NCBI RefSeq assembly: GCF_014202335.1 | Contig: NZ_JACHGP010000003.1 | Span: forward strand, 372,001-436,000 | From: Mycobacterium sp. AZCC_0083 | GTDB lineage: Bacteria; Actinomycetota; Actinomycetes; Mycobacteriales; Mycobacteriaceae | Reading direction: 5' to 3' | Length of the DNA: 64,000 bases | Shown here: one piece after another, positions 1 through 8,110 of the stretch | How positions within the stretch are numbered: the first letter of the stretch is position 1 | Layout: each line of letters opens with the position of its first letter | Position numbers and translations under genes: made by a program | The notes under the pieces: generated by a model | Told to the model about the DNA's origin: nothing | Databases searched by the model: none | What the model saw: only the letters and a program-made list of their open reading frames with translations

Positions 1-1774
1 AGCAGAACCGGGTGATGTCGATGATGGACATGGCCAGCGCCCCGTGGGCGTCGAAGGTGTGCCCATCGCCCTCGTAGGGCGGATACACCAAGGGCCTCGG
101 GGCCCCTGGCGCGGGATTGACGTGGGCCCAGGCATCGATGGGTGTCGGGCGCGCAGTGTGATAGAGCAGCTCGCCGTTCTCGCCAGGTTTGACGCTGCCG
201 ATCTGAATGCGCTGCGCGGGCACGCCCAGCGAGCCGAAGATGCTGTCGCGCACGAACGTTAGATACGGGACACCGGCGACGGCCTCGAGCACGCGGCCAA
301 GGACGACGAACGCCATGTTTGCATACGCGCAGATCTCCCCGGGCTTGACCGTGCCGTCGAACGCGTCGGCATCGCGCTGTGCCATGTAGGACATCGACTG
401 CGCCTTCGTGATCGGATGATGCACCGTCGCACCAGGAATGGTGGCCTTGATCAGCGCATCGATCTCCGGATCACTCTGGTTGGCACCGAATCCGCCGAAG
501 CCCGTCACCATGCTGAGCAGGTGGTCCAGCGTCAGCTTGCGGAAGCGCGGGTCTGAGGGCTCGTCGCCGGTGAAGTTCCTCCACGGCGTCGACGACCCCT
601 TCAGGATGTCGTACACCTTCGTGTTCACGCCGTCCGGTTGGAAGGCCGGGTGCAGATTCTGGACGAGCAACATGATCGCCGTAGCGGTGATCGCCTTCGT
701 GGTGGAGCCGATCTCGCAGAGGTCGGTCGCCTTGGCGGTCGGGAAGTCGTCCTCGGCCCACGTGTATGCGCGGCCATACCCGAGGCGGCCCTTGTCGGCG
801 GCGGCGAACTGCATCACGCGGATCCCGCGCTGCACCATGAAGTCCTTGATGTAATCGTCGATCGCGCTGAACGGGTTCGCTACACCCGCGCCAAACGGGT
901 TGGCGGACTTGCGAAACGTCCAGTCCGGCAATTTGGCGTCCGGCTTGGCGAAGACGACGTCGTACACACTCACGCCGCCCATCTCGCCTGCGCTGATCCT
1001 CAGCGGCACATTGCCCTTCTTCTCCTCCGCCTCGACCCGCTGTGCGGTGTCGTGCGCGACCATTCCGAACGTGTGAACCTGGTCGAACGCCGGGTCGTCC
1101 CAGAGCATGATCCGCTGTGGCGGGTCACTGACCAGAAACGTGTTCAGCAGCCGTGCACGATGTGGCCGCATCACTTGCACCGCCTCGTTGAGGCGATCCT
1201 GACGGTCAACCTCGAACCACTGCAGCGGAGCCCGCTGCGGATCGCTCGGCATCCACAGAGCCCGGACGAACGTATCGGCGCCGTCACGCACGGCGATCAG
1301 GCCGGCGCACGAGTTGCCTGCCCGCATCTTGATGCCCGCCTCGCCGTTGTCGGCGAGCAGATTCCCCGGGTCGAACCAGAGCTTCGTCCATGGTCCGACG
1401 ACCGAGGCCTTGATGCCAGGCTCGAACACGACCAGGACGCGGCACACCGACCGCGACTCGCCGACCCCCGTCACGAGGGTCGGGTGGGTGCCCTTCTTGG
1501 CAGCGTCCGCGATCACGTGATCGAGCTTCGCGATGTCACAAATGACGACGGTTTGCACTGGACCCGATGCCTGAACCCATACGGCGGCGAAGCTCGGGTC
1601 AGCGGCCGCGCCATGCATGGAAATGGACCGCAACCGCCAGCCGTGCCCGAGTTTTGCATTCTGCTCGGCCGTTTGCAGCTGCTCGTTCTTCGCTAGATAC
1701 CACTCGATCATCATGTCCCCCCAGGGAATTGAGTGCTGCACCTGCTCACTGAGCGCGGCAATTAGCACTTGCAT
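1..1774 (-). CDS. Serine hydrolase (beta-lactamase fold) with N-terminal tandem-repeat domain, 3' end outside window
   Basis: The minus-strand frame is open from about 1774 to the left edge, giving 591 codons without a stop. Residues about 40-340 hold repeat-like units of the type WRLRSISMHG...FAAVWVQASGP followed by PTLVTG and VLVVFEPG. From memory this matches the bacterial tandem repeat domain 1 pattern (Y/W-R-x-x-S...YAAVW...GP) seen before beta-lactamase-like domains in fungal polyglycine hydrolases. The C-terminal half is a beta-lactamase-type serine hydrolase: S357-T-T-K360 is the SxxK motif and Y484-A-N is the YxN motif. The third motif and the stop lie outside the window. No signal peptide is obvious. 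The start is uncertain, because the frame stays open upstream of 1774 and no good Shine-Dalgarno is visible. A promoter-like repeat lies at 1903-1996. The substrate cannot be told from sequence; it may be an esterase or a peptidase. Confidence 0.75.
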   Translation of the reverse strand, partial: MQVLIAALSEQVQHSIPWGDMMIEWYLAKNEQLQTAEQNAKLGHGWRLRSISMHGAAADPSFAAVWVQASGPVQTVVICDIAKLDHVIADAAKKGTHPTLVTGVGESRSVCRVLVVFEPGIKASVVGPWTKLWFDPGNLLADNGEAGIKMRAGNSCAGLIAVRDGADTFVRALWMPSDPQRAPLQWFEVDRQDRLNEAVQVMRPHRARLLNTFLVSDPPQRIMLWDDPAFDQVHTFGMVAHDTAQRVEAEEKKGNVPLRISAGEMGGVSVYDVVFAKPDAKLPDWTFRKSANPFGAGVANPFSAIDDYIKDFMVQRGIRVMQFAAADKGRLGYGRAYTWAEDDFPTAKATDLCEIGSTTKAITATAIMLLVQNLHPAFQPDGVNTKVYDILKGSSTPWRNFTGDEPSDPRFRKLTLDHLLSMVTGFGGFGANQSDPEIDALIKATIPGATVHHPITKAQSMSYMAQRDADAFDGTVKPGEICAYANMAFVVLGRVLEAVAGVPYLTFVRDSIFGSLGVPAQRIQIGSVKPGENGELLYHTARPTPIDAWAHVNPAPGAPRPLVYPPYEGDGHTFDAHGALAMSIIDITRFC

Positions 1775-1902
1775 TGATTGGAAGGGAATCACTCTGCGAT
1801 TCCCCAACGGCGACCGCCGAACCACTACCTCGCTGACGACATCTAGCCATGTCGAGGTCTCCTTGGTTCGTCCCCGTACCGGAGCGCTGACTGCTCTGGT
1901 AG

Positions 1903-1996
1903 GCGTTGACGCTATTGGTGCAAGGTCCGCGCAGAATCAGGCGTTTCCCCATGGTTGACGCGCGGCGCGGGCGTCGATGGCCAGGGCTATGCGCTG
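1903..1996 (-). repeat. Repeat copy A: promoter-like block plus relic of the small-protein 3' end
   Basis: This stretch closely resembles 4915-5012. Read on the minus strand, it first encodes a relic of the C-terminus of the small protein at 4949-5257: the out-of-frame text ends in ARAARQPWGNA, against ARATHQPWANT in the intact gene. It then carries a block ending in a promoter-like -35 TTCTGC (1931-1936), a 16-bp spacer and a -10 TAGCGT (1909-1914). It lies directly after the stop codon of the LuxR-family gene and upstream of the serine hydrolase. The stop codon of the LuxR gene itself falls inside the repeat, so a deletion or recombination joined the two. Confidence 0.7.
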
Positions 1997-4766
1997 GGCG
2001 GGAGTCCCGGTTCGGGTTTGCCCATACGACGGCCGAGTTCGGCCCGCGAACGGATGCCGAGCTTGCGGTAGATACGGGACAGGTTGGCATCGACCGTTTT
2101 TGGGCTGATGAACAGTGCTGCGGCGACGTCGCGGTTGGTCATGCCCGAGGCCGCCAACTCGGCGACCCGCTGTTCGGCCGGAGTTAGCCCGGTGGCCCGG
2201 CGTGGCACGACGACGCAGCGGGCCAGCTCGGCGCGGACCCGCTCGGCCCACAGCGGGATCCCCATCTCCTCGAATGCGGCCAGGGCGTCGCGCAGCGTTT
2301 CGGTGGCACCTTCCTTACGGCGTTGGCGACGCTGAATCTGGCCGAGCAGCAGCTGGGTTCGGGCGCGCTCGAAGGGCATCGGCAACCGCTCGTGTTCGGC
2401 CATCGCCTGCAATGCGGCCAGGCCGGCGGCGTCGAGGTCGCCGCGGGCGGCCTCCAGCATGGCCCTGCCGCGCGCTCCGACCGCCAGCATCCAGGCGCGA
2501 TCAAGGCGACGACCGTTGCGTTCCAACCGCTCGATCAGCGGCTCAGCCTCGTCAAGCCGGCCCAGCTGGATCATGGCCTCGACGGCGTCGGGCACGAACG
2601 ACGCAGCGATGATCTCCGCCACGTCCGGCGCCGCGTCAAGCCTGGCCACCTGCGGCTGCAGGGCGGTTAGCGCCGCGGCGTAGTTGCCCTGCGACACCTC
2701 GAGAAACCGAGAATCGTGACCGGCCATTCTGACAGCGTGCTCCAGTTACTACGCGAGCCTGCCGCGCGCGCCTCGGTGACGTCGCAGCGGGCCTGCTCGA
2801 CGTGGCCGGCGTAGGCGGCCACCGCGGCCCGCATCGTCAGGGCCATGAACATCGGCACGTCGCCGCCGAGCTGCCGCGCGCGCTCCATGGCGTCCTCAGC
2901 AACCTGGCTGGCTTCGGGGAAGTCCCCTCGCCAGATCTCGATGAGAGCGCTGTGGAAGGCGAGGAAGATCAGTTCCTTCTCTTCACCGTTCTCGACGCAA
3001 CGGCGCCGGGTGGCCAACATCCCGTCGTGGGCTCGCTCGAGTTGGCCGGTCCACGCCAGCATCACGGCGTTGTGGACGCTCGGCCGGAACGGCAAGGGGA
3101 TGGCCGCGTTGGGGTCATCCAATTCGAGTGCTCGTTGGAGGCTGGGCAGGTCGACGCCCTCTCCGCGAATCATGCGGATCATGACCCGCATGGCCAGCGC
3201 CTGGCTCAGCAAACGTGGCTGGTCCAGCCGCTCGGCATCGGTCACCGCGTCTTCGGCGCATTCAGCGGCGGCGGTGAAATAGCCGACGTTGCCCCGGGCA
3301 AACGCCAACGCGATCAACATCTGGACCCGCAGCCCGAGATCATCTCCGGTCTCGCCGAGCCCGCGCTCCAGCAGGCCGATGGCGTCAAGGAAGCTATCGT
3401 CGGTCAGGCGCACAATGGCCAGCAGGCATGACGCCGCCGCCAGCAGCACCCCGGATTTCAGGGTGTTGACGGTCTTCTCGAGCACGGCGCGGGCCCGTCC
3501 AGGATCCCCGGCGTCGAAATGATGGCTCGCCGAGCGGATCCGGCGCTGCGGGGTGTCGCCGCCAAGGCCCACCGCCAGCTCGACCAGCTCGGCCGCGGCG
3601 GCGGGCGCTCCTCGCTTGCTCGCCATCTCCGCGGCCTCATCGAGGGACGCCAACGTAGTCGGGTCACCGACGGTGGCAGCCAAGGCCAGGTGCCTGGCCG
3701 CCGGTTCGGGTTCGGCGACGACCTCGGCCAATCGCCGATGCATCGCGCGGCGCCGCGGCGGGGCAGCGTCGGTGTAGACACCCCTTGCCAGCAACGGGTG
3801 GGTGAAACGCACTCGGTTGCCGTCGATCCCGACGATGCCCTTGTCCTCGGCATCCTCCAACAACTCCGCAACCTGACCGGCATCCGCGCTCACGGCGCGC
3901 GCCAGCAGCTCCACGGTCGGCGCGGCGGCGCACGCCGCCGCCAGCAACACCTCAAGAACCTCGCGATCGAGGCCACCGATCCTGGCCCGCACTACCTCGG
4001 CAAGCGTGCTCGGTAGCGACGCATCGACGTCCGTCGTGCCATCAGCCATCGCCCGCGCCAGCTCGAGGGCATAGAACGGATTTCCACCAGAGACCTCCTG
4101 GATGCGCGCCATCGTCGGCCGCGGAAACGACCGCCCAAACCGCTGAGACACCACGGTATGGAGCCCGCCAATGGTCAATGGACGCAACACAATCCGCGCA
4201 AGACCGTCGGCATCGGGCAACTGCAGCCAGGATGCAGCACTCCCGCCGTCCGGATCCGTGCGCACAGCACCCAGCACCCCCACCGGCGCCGCGAGCCGCC
4301 GCGCGGCGAACGCGAGGACGCTCACGCTGGAAGGATCAAGCCACTGCAGGTCGTCAATCGCGATCAGTACCGGCGTCTCCTGCGCCAGGCGGGAGACCAT
4401 CGCGAGGAAGCCCGCCGCCACCGCGCGCTGATCCGTCGGCGCGCCGTCGGAGTCAGCCCGCAGCAGTACCCGATCGATTGCGCGCCGCTGCGGGGACGGC
4501 AGATCCGCACTGGCGGCCGGATCGATGTCGCCCACGAGATCCGCCAGCGAGGCGTACGCCAGTACCGACTCCGCCGCCGCCGGCCGCGTCGACAACACCC
4601 GGAACCCCTGTTCGCGGGCCTGCTCCACACCGGCTGACCACAGCACGGTCTTGCCGATACCCGGTTCACCCTCCACCACCAAGGCTGACGGCCGAGTCGC
4701 CGCCGAGGTCAGGAAGCCGGCGACCGCTCGAGCCTCAGCGTGGCGGCTCACGACATCGGCGGGCAT
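1987..4766 (-). pseudogene. LAL-type LuxR family transcriptional regulator, frameshifted
   Basis: Two minus-strand frames together encode one large ATP-dependent LuxR regulator of about 925 residues. The upstream part (4766 down to about 2700) starts with MPADVVSRH and has a Walker A GEPGIGKT near residue 36 and a Walker B VLIAIDDLQWLD. The downstream part (to 1987) carries tetratricopeptide-like helices and a C-terminal LuxR helix-turn-helix (LTPAEQRVAELAASGMTNRD). The frames meet near 2698-2705. There the family motif ...LGFLEVS.GNY is read as LGF in one frame and FLEVSQGNY in the other, which fits loss of one base in the run reading GGTTTCTCGAGG. Either the gene is dead or the base is a sequencing error. 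A separate DNA-binding fragment could still start at an internal ATG near 2727. Copy B of the promoter repeat lies about 150 bp upstream. Confidence 0.8.
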
Positions 4767-4912
4767 CGTCGACCAATCTCAGCCAGGACGCTGACGCACA
4801 TGGAGGCGTGCCGCGGGTCCGCATATCGGGCTGACACTCGCAGCGACATGGGCGTCCGTCCACGCTAGTTATGTGCTGGGCGGAACCTTACGCCTGGCTA
4901 GCCCGCGTCCGT

Positions 4913-5012
4913 GCGCGTTGACGCTATGAGGCAAGGGCACGCACAGAATCAGGTGTTTGCCCATGGTTGATGCGTGGCGCGGGCGTAAAAGGCCAGGCTG
5001 AGCCGCCGGGCG
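4913..5012 (-). repeat. Repeat copy B: small-protein 3' end plus promoter-like block
   Basis: This is the partner of the repeat at 1903-1996. Here the coding part is the true C-terminus of the small protein gene (stop at 4949). The non-coding part carries -35 TTCTGT (4943-4948), a 16-bp spacer and -10 TAGCGT (4921-4926), pointing toward the LuxR-family gene that starts at 4766. Confidence 0.7.
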
Positions 5013-5257
5013 GGGATCCCGGCCTGAGCGCACACCCGGGCCACCACCTGTTCCGAGCCGGCCGCGAAGACACCGAAGACCACGTCGTCGTCGGGTACCG
5101 CGAGCGTCATCATCAGCTGCACCGGTGAGCCTTGTGCGCACATCAACGCAACGCAGTTGTCGAGGATGCTGACGGCGTACGCGAGCCCTTCGGCGGTCAA
5201 TTCGGGTCGATACCACTCCGCGAGGTAACACCGCAGACCCGACGCAGGGGCGCTCAT
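4949..5257 (-). CDS. Conserved small protein of unknown function (102 aa)
   Basis: The protein begins MSAPASGLRCYLAEWYRPEL and continues with a regular alternation of hydrophobic stretches (VALMCAQGSPVQLMMTLAV, DDVVFGVFAAGSEQVVARVC). This looks like a small alpha/beta fold without a signal peptide or membrane segment. I do not recognise a named family, although short proteins with RYLVEWYRP-like starts are common in actinobacteria as hypothetical proteins. The ATG at 5257 lies directly after a promoter-like -10 (ACACTA on the plus strand at 5265-5270), so the message is probably leaderless. The next gene downstream is the LAL regulator. A relic of this protein's C-terminus is found after the LAL gene. 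Confidence 0.65.
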   Translation of the reverse strand: MSAPASGLRCYLAEWYRPELTAEGLAYAVSILDNCVALMCAQGSPVQLMMTLAVPDDDVVFGVFAAGSEQVVARVCAQAGIPARRLSLAFYARATHQPWANT

Positions 5258-5264
5258 CGCCTCG

Positions 5265-5310
5265 ACACTAGGCGATGACGGCGACCACAGAACCAGGTGT
5301 TTTCCTACAG
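5265..5310 (-). promoter_or_regulatory. Promoter-like block copy C, upstream of the small protein
   Basis: The minus strand reads GAAAACACCTGGTTCTGTG, then TAGTGT 16 bp after TTCTGT. This is the same layout as in copies A and B (-35 5287-5292, -10 5265-5270). The shared AACACCTG block just upstream of the -35 may be an activator site. Confidence 0.55.
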
Positions 5311-5317
5311 TTCGGGG

Positions 5318-6493
5318 CTACGCGCCCTCCAGCACCGCCGCCGGTCCGCGGTTCATCAACTGGCGGGCCACGATGATTCGCTGGATTTCGCTGGCGCCCT
5401 CCCAGATCCGCTCCACACGAAGCTCGCGATACATCCGCTCGGCCACGTTCTCCCGCATGTAACCGCGGCCGCCGAAGATCTGCACGGCGCGGTCGGCGAC
5501 CCGGCCTGCCATCTCGGAGCAGTACAGCTTGGCCATCGACGCCTGCGCGTGCAGGGTCTTGCGGTCGGTACCCGCGTCGATCGAGCGCGCCACCTCGTAG
5601 AGCATCGTGCGAGCCGCGAACAGTTCGGTGGCGCTGTCCGCGAGCATGCCCGCCACCAACTGATGCTCGCCGAGCGGCTTGCCGTCGACCACCCTCTCCT
5701 TGGCGAACGCGGTCACTTCGTCGATCAGGCGCTGGGCGGCGCCGACGCAGCGGGCGGCCACCATCAACCGCTCGAACCGGAACCAGTCCTGGGTGAAGGT
5801 CATGCCCTCACCCTCGGCGCCGACCAAGTTCTCCGCGGGAACCCGTACGCCGTTGAACGCCACGATCGGGTGCTCGTCGGCGATGTGATGCGAATAGTGC
5901 GGTGTGCGAACGACTTCCACCCCGGGCCAAGGCAGGTCTACCACCAGCAGCACGTGCTCGCCCTCATAGTCCCCGCCGACCAGAACCGCCTGGACGAACA
6001 GGTAGTCGGCGAGGTTGTACGACGTGACGTGCCACTTGACGCCGTCGATGACGTACTCGTCGCCGTCGCGCCTGGCGGTCGTCTGCAGCGCCGAGACGTC
6101 GGAACCGGCGAACTCCTCGGTGATGGCGTACGCCTCGTGCTTCTCGCCGCGTACGGCGGGCAGCAGCCACCGCTCGCGCTGATAGTCGGTCGCCACGTCG
6201 GCCCACCACTGCGGCGGCGTGTGCATCGCCCAGGCCAGCCCGTTGGTGGCCCTGCCGCACTGTTCCTGCACCAGAACCTGCTGCAGAGCGGTGCATCCAG
6301 GGCCCCCGACCGAGGTCGGCATGTTGGTGGCGTAGAGGCCCAATTCGATTGCCCGGGAATGATGTTCGGCGGCAATCTCCTTGCTCAGCACACCGCCTGC
6401 CATCTCAACCTCGACCTCGAGCGGGATCACCGAGTCGACGAACCCGCGCGCCGCCTCCTGGATACGCCGATCGTCCGCCGACAGTCCGTACAT
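5318..6493 (-). CDS. Acyl-CoA dehydrogenase
   Basis: A 391-residue FAD acyl-CoA dehydrogenase of normal family length. It has the N-terminal helical domain, the middle beta domain (AYAITEEFAGSDVSALQTTA, the flavin and substrate loop) and the C-terminal helical domain. The expected catalytic glutamate is in WEGASEIQR near the C-terminus, where medium-chain enzymes have YEGTSQIQ. It would introduce an alpha,beta double bond into an acyl-CoA thioester in the cytoplasm. The gene is read away from the FAD oxidoreductase at 6558. The intergenic region holds a GACTGA-N4-TCAGTC palindrome 30 bp before this start, so both directions are probably controlled by the TetR protein at 17585. The acyl substrate is unknown; the amine-catabolism context suggests a product of betaine or polyamine breakdown. 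Confidence 0.9.
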   Translation of the reverse strand: MYGLSADDRRIQEAARGFVDSVIPLEVEVEMAGGVLSKEIAAEHHSRAIELGLYATNMPTSVGGPGCTALQQVLVQEQCGRATNGLAWAMHTPPQWWADVATDYQRERWLLPAVRGEKHEAYAITEEFAGSDVSALQTTARRDGDEYVIDGVKWHVTSYNLADYLFVQAVLVGGDYEGEHVLLVVDLPWPGVEVVRTPHYSHHIADEHPIVAFNGVRVPAENLVGAEGEGMTFTQDWFRFERLMVAARCVGAAQRLIDEVTAFAKERVVDGKPLGEHQLVAGMLADSATELFAARTMLYEVARSIDAGTDRKTLHAQASMAKLYCSEMAGRVADRAVQIFGGRGYMRENVAERMYRELRVERIWEGASEIQRIIVARQLMNRGPAAVLEGA

Positions 6494-6520
6494 TCGGGCA
6501 CCTCTATCCTCGCCGACCTC

Positions 6521-6540
6521 TTGACTGAGCGTTCAGTCTA
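6521..6540. promoter_or_regulatory. TetR operator 1 (palindrome GACTGA-GCGT-TCAGTC)
   Basis: This perfect 6-4-6 inverted repeat (6523-6538) lies between divergent genes and overlaps a TTGACT -35-like hexamer. Related sites lie at 17505-17520 and 20772-20787, with a weaker one at 24371-24386. Each is in front of a gene of the same catabolic cluster. Confidence 0.7.
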
Positions 6541-6557
6541 TGTCACGGTCTCGTAGT

Positions 6558-7760
6558 ATGACCAGATCCGGTAGCGCCGACGTAGTGGTGGTCGGCGGGG
6601 GGACGGTCGGTGCGTGGACCGCCGTTCTGCTCGCCGAATCCGGCGTGCGCGACGTCGTCCTGCTCGAGGCGAGCACACTCGGCGACGGGGCCAGCAGCCG
6701 CGCCGCGGGCATGGTGCGCGCACAGGGCGGCACCGAGACCGCCATCCGCCTTGGCCTGCGTTCCCAAGAGTTCTACTCCGCAAGCGGTGAGCGCTTCCCG
6801 CTCGACTGCGGCTTCCGCGCCCAGGGATATCTGATGCCGTGCTTCACGCCTGCCGAGGTCCAGCAGGCCGGCGACCGCATCGCTCTGCAACGCACTCTCG
6901 GGCTCGAGGTCGAGTGGCTGAGCAGCGACGACCTCGACGCGAGGCATACCGGTCTGGCACCGGGCGTCACCCTCGGCGCGTCATACGCTCCAGGCGACGG
7001 CTACATCGATGCCCCACGAAACGTGTTGGCCTACACCGCCGCCCTCACCGCACACGGCGTCGACGTCAGGGAGCGCTGTGCGTTCACCGGCCTGCGCACC
7101 CGTGGGGGTCGCGTCGTCGGCGTCGACACGTCGGAGGGCCCGATCGACGCCGACCGGGTGGTGCTCACCGGTGGGCCGCAGCTCGCCGACGTCGGCAGCC
7201 GCGCGGGTGGCCGCATCCCGGCGGGCGGCACTCGCCACCAGGTCGTGGTGACCGCGGCCCCGCCCAGCGTCGACATCTACGAGCTGCCGATGGTGTTCGA
7301 CGTGACCTCCGGAATCTACTGGCGGCCAGGCGAATCCGGTGGCGTGCTCTGGGGCATGAGCAACCCGGACGAGCCGCAGGGGCCCGCCGTCGACTTCGAC
7401 GAGGAGTACTACCTGAAGGCGCGGGACCGGATCGAGCACCTGTTCCCCGCCATCGCCGGCCTGGGGCTGCGGCGGTCGTGGGCGGCGACGATCGACTACA
7501 CCCCGGATCACCTGCCGATCCTCGGTCCGTTGCTCACCGACGACGGACCGGTCGACGGCACGGTGGTGGCCAGCGCCGCCGGTCACGGCATGATGTGGGG
7601 CCCTGCGGTGGCCCAGGTGGCCTCCGACCTGGCCACGACGGGCGCGTGCGACTGGCTGGACCTCACCGACCTCGGCCTGGACCGCTTCGACGCCGACGGC
7701 AACAGTCGCGTTGCACCCGAACCGATTTCACTCCCATTTCCCGAGAAGGCGACACAGTAA
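6558..7760 (+). CDS. FAD-dependent oxidoreductase of the D-amino acid oxidase / glycine oxidase family
   Basis: A protein of about 400 residues with the N-terminal dinucleotide-binding motif ADVVVVGGGTVGAWTAVLLA, a glutamate at the end of beta-2 (VVLLEAS) and the C-terminal DAO signature near GLGLRRSWAATIDYTPDHLPILG. Relatives oxidise secondary or tertiary amines such as sarcosine, dimethylglycine or glycine, transferring electrons through FAD. I chose the ATG at 6558, because the ATG at 6540 directly abuts the operator and the promoter -35 in the palindrome predicts a transcript starting near 6556. The longer form adds six residues. The stop overlaps the ATG of the cupin gene by one base (TAATG), so the two are translationally coupled. 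The context of betaine-type transport and a Rieske oxygenase suggests demethylation of an N-methylated amine. Confidence 0.85.
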   Translation: MTRSGSADVVVVGGGTVGAWTAVLLAESGVRDVVLLEASTLGDGASSRAAGMVRAQGGTETAIRLGLRSQEFYSASGERFPLDCGFRAQGYLMPCFTPAEVQQAGDRIALQRTLGLEVEWLSSDDLDARHTGLAPGVTLGASYAPGDGYIDAPRNVLAYTAALTAHGVDVRERCAFTGLRTRGGRVVGVDTSEGPIDADRVVLTGGPQLADVGSRAGGRIPAGGTRHQVVVTAAPPSVDIYELPMVFDVTSGIYWRPGESGGVLWGMSNPDEPQGPAVDFDEEYYLKARDRIEHLFPAIAGLGLRRSWAATIDYTPDHLPILGPLLTDDGPVDGTVVASAAGHGMMWGPAVAQVASDLATTGACDWLDLTDLGLDRFDADGNSRVAPEPISLPFPEKATQ

Positions 7761-8110
7761 TGGCGACAAGCAAGATCAGCACCAGCACCCTGACCCAAGC
7801 GACCGACGCCGAGCTCGAGGACTGGGGCCCGCTACCGGAGGCCACCGGCGAGGAGATGGCCACCCAGGGCGTGGAACTGTGGGTCGACGGCGAGTCCTCG
7901 GCGGGCATCTGGCAGTGCGCTCCAGGACCGTCGCGATGGACGCTGGAGACCAACGAGGTGATCCATCTCGTCGCGGGCCGGATGACGGTGACGCCCGACG
8001 GCGGCGAGCCCGCGGAGATCGGAACGGGCGACATGGCAGTCTTCCCGAAGGGCTGGACCGGCACGTGGGACATCCACGAAACCGTGCGGAAGGTCTACTC
8101 GATCTTCTAA
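7760..8110 (+). CDS. Cupin domain protein (DUF861 / EutQ-like)
   Basis: A 116-residue single-domain cupin. The core reads WQCAPGPSRWTLETNEVIHLVAGRMTV and then GDMAVFPKGWTGTWDIHETVRKVY, the pattern of the cupin_3 (DUF861) family in which the usual metal-binding histidines are partly replaced. Many such cupins sit beside FAD amine oxidoreductases and are thought to bind small polar ligands. The ATG overlaps the stop of the upstream oxidoreductase. The end overlaps the convergent xylH-like gene by four bases. The exact role is unknown. Confidence 0.85.
   Translation: MATSKISTSTLTQATDAELEDWGPLPEATGEEMATQGVELWVDGESSAGIWQCAPGPSRWTLETNEVIHLVAGRMTVTPDGGEPAEIGTGDMAVFPKGWTGTWDIHETVRKVYSIF

Noticed and set aside
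638..1696. A 352-codon plus-strand open frame over the left-edge hydrolase
   Set aside because: The peptide is Arg/His-rich without family motifs. The opposite strand carries the SxxK and YxN hydrolase motifs in one continuous frame.
5297..6556. A 419-codon plus-strand open frame opposite the acyl-CoA dehydrogenase
   Set aside because: High-GC shadow; the minus strand has all acyl-CoA dehydrogenase signatures.
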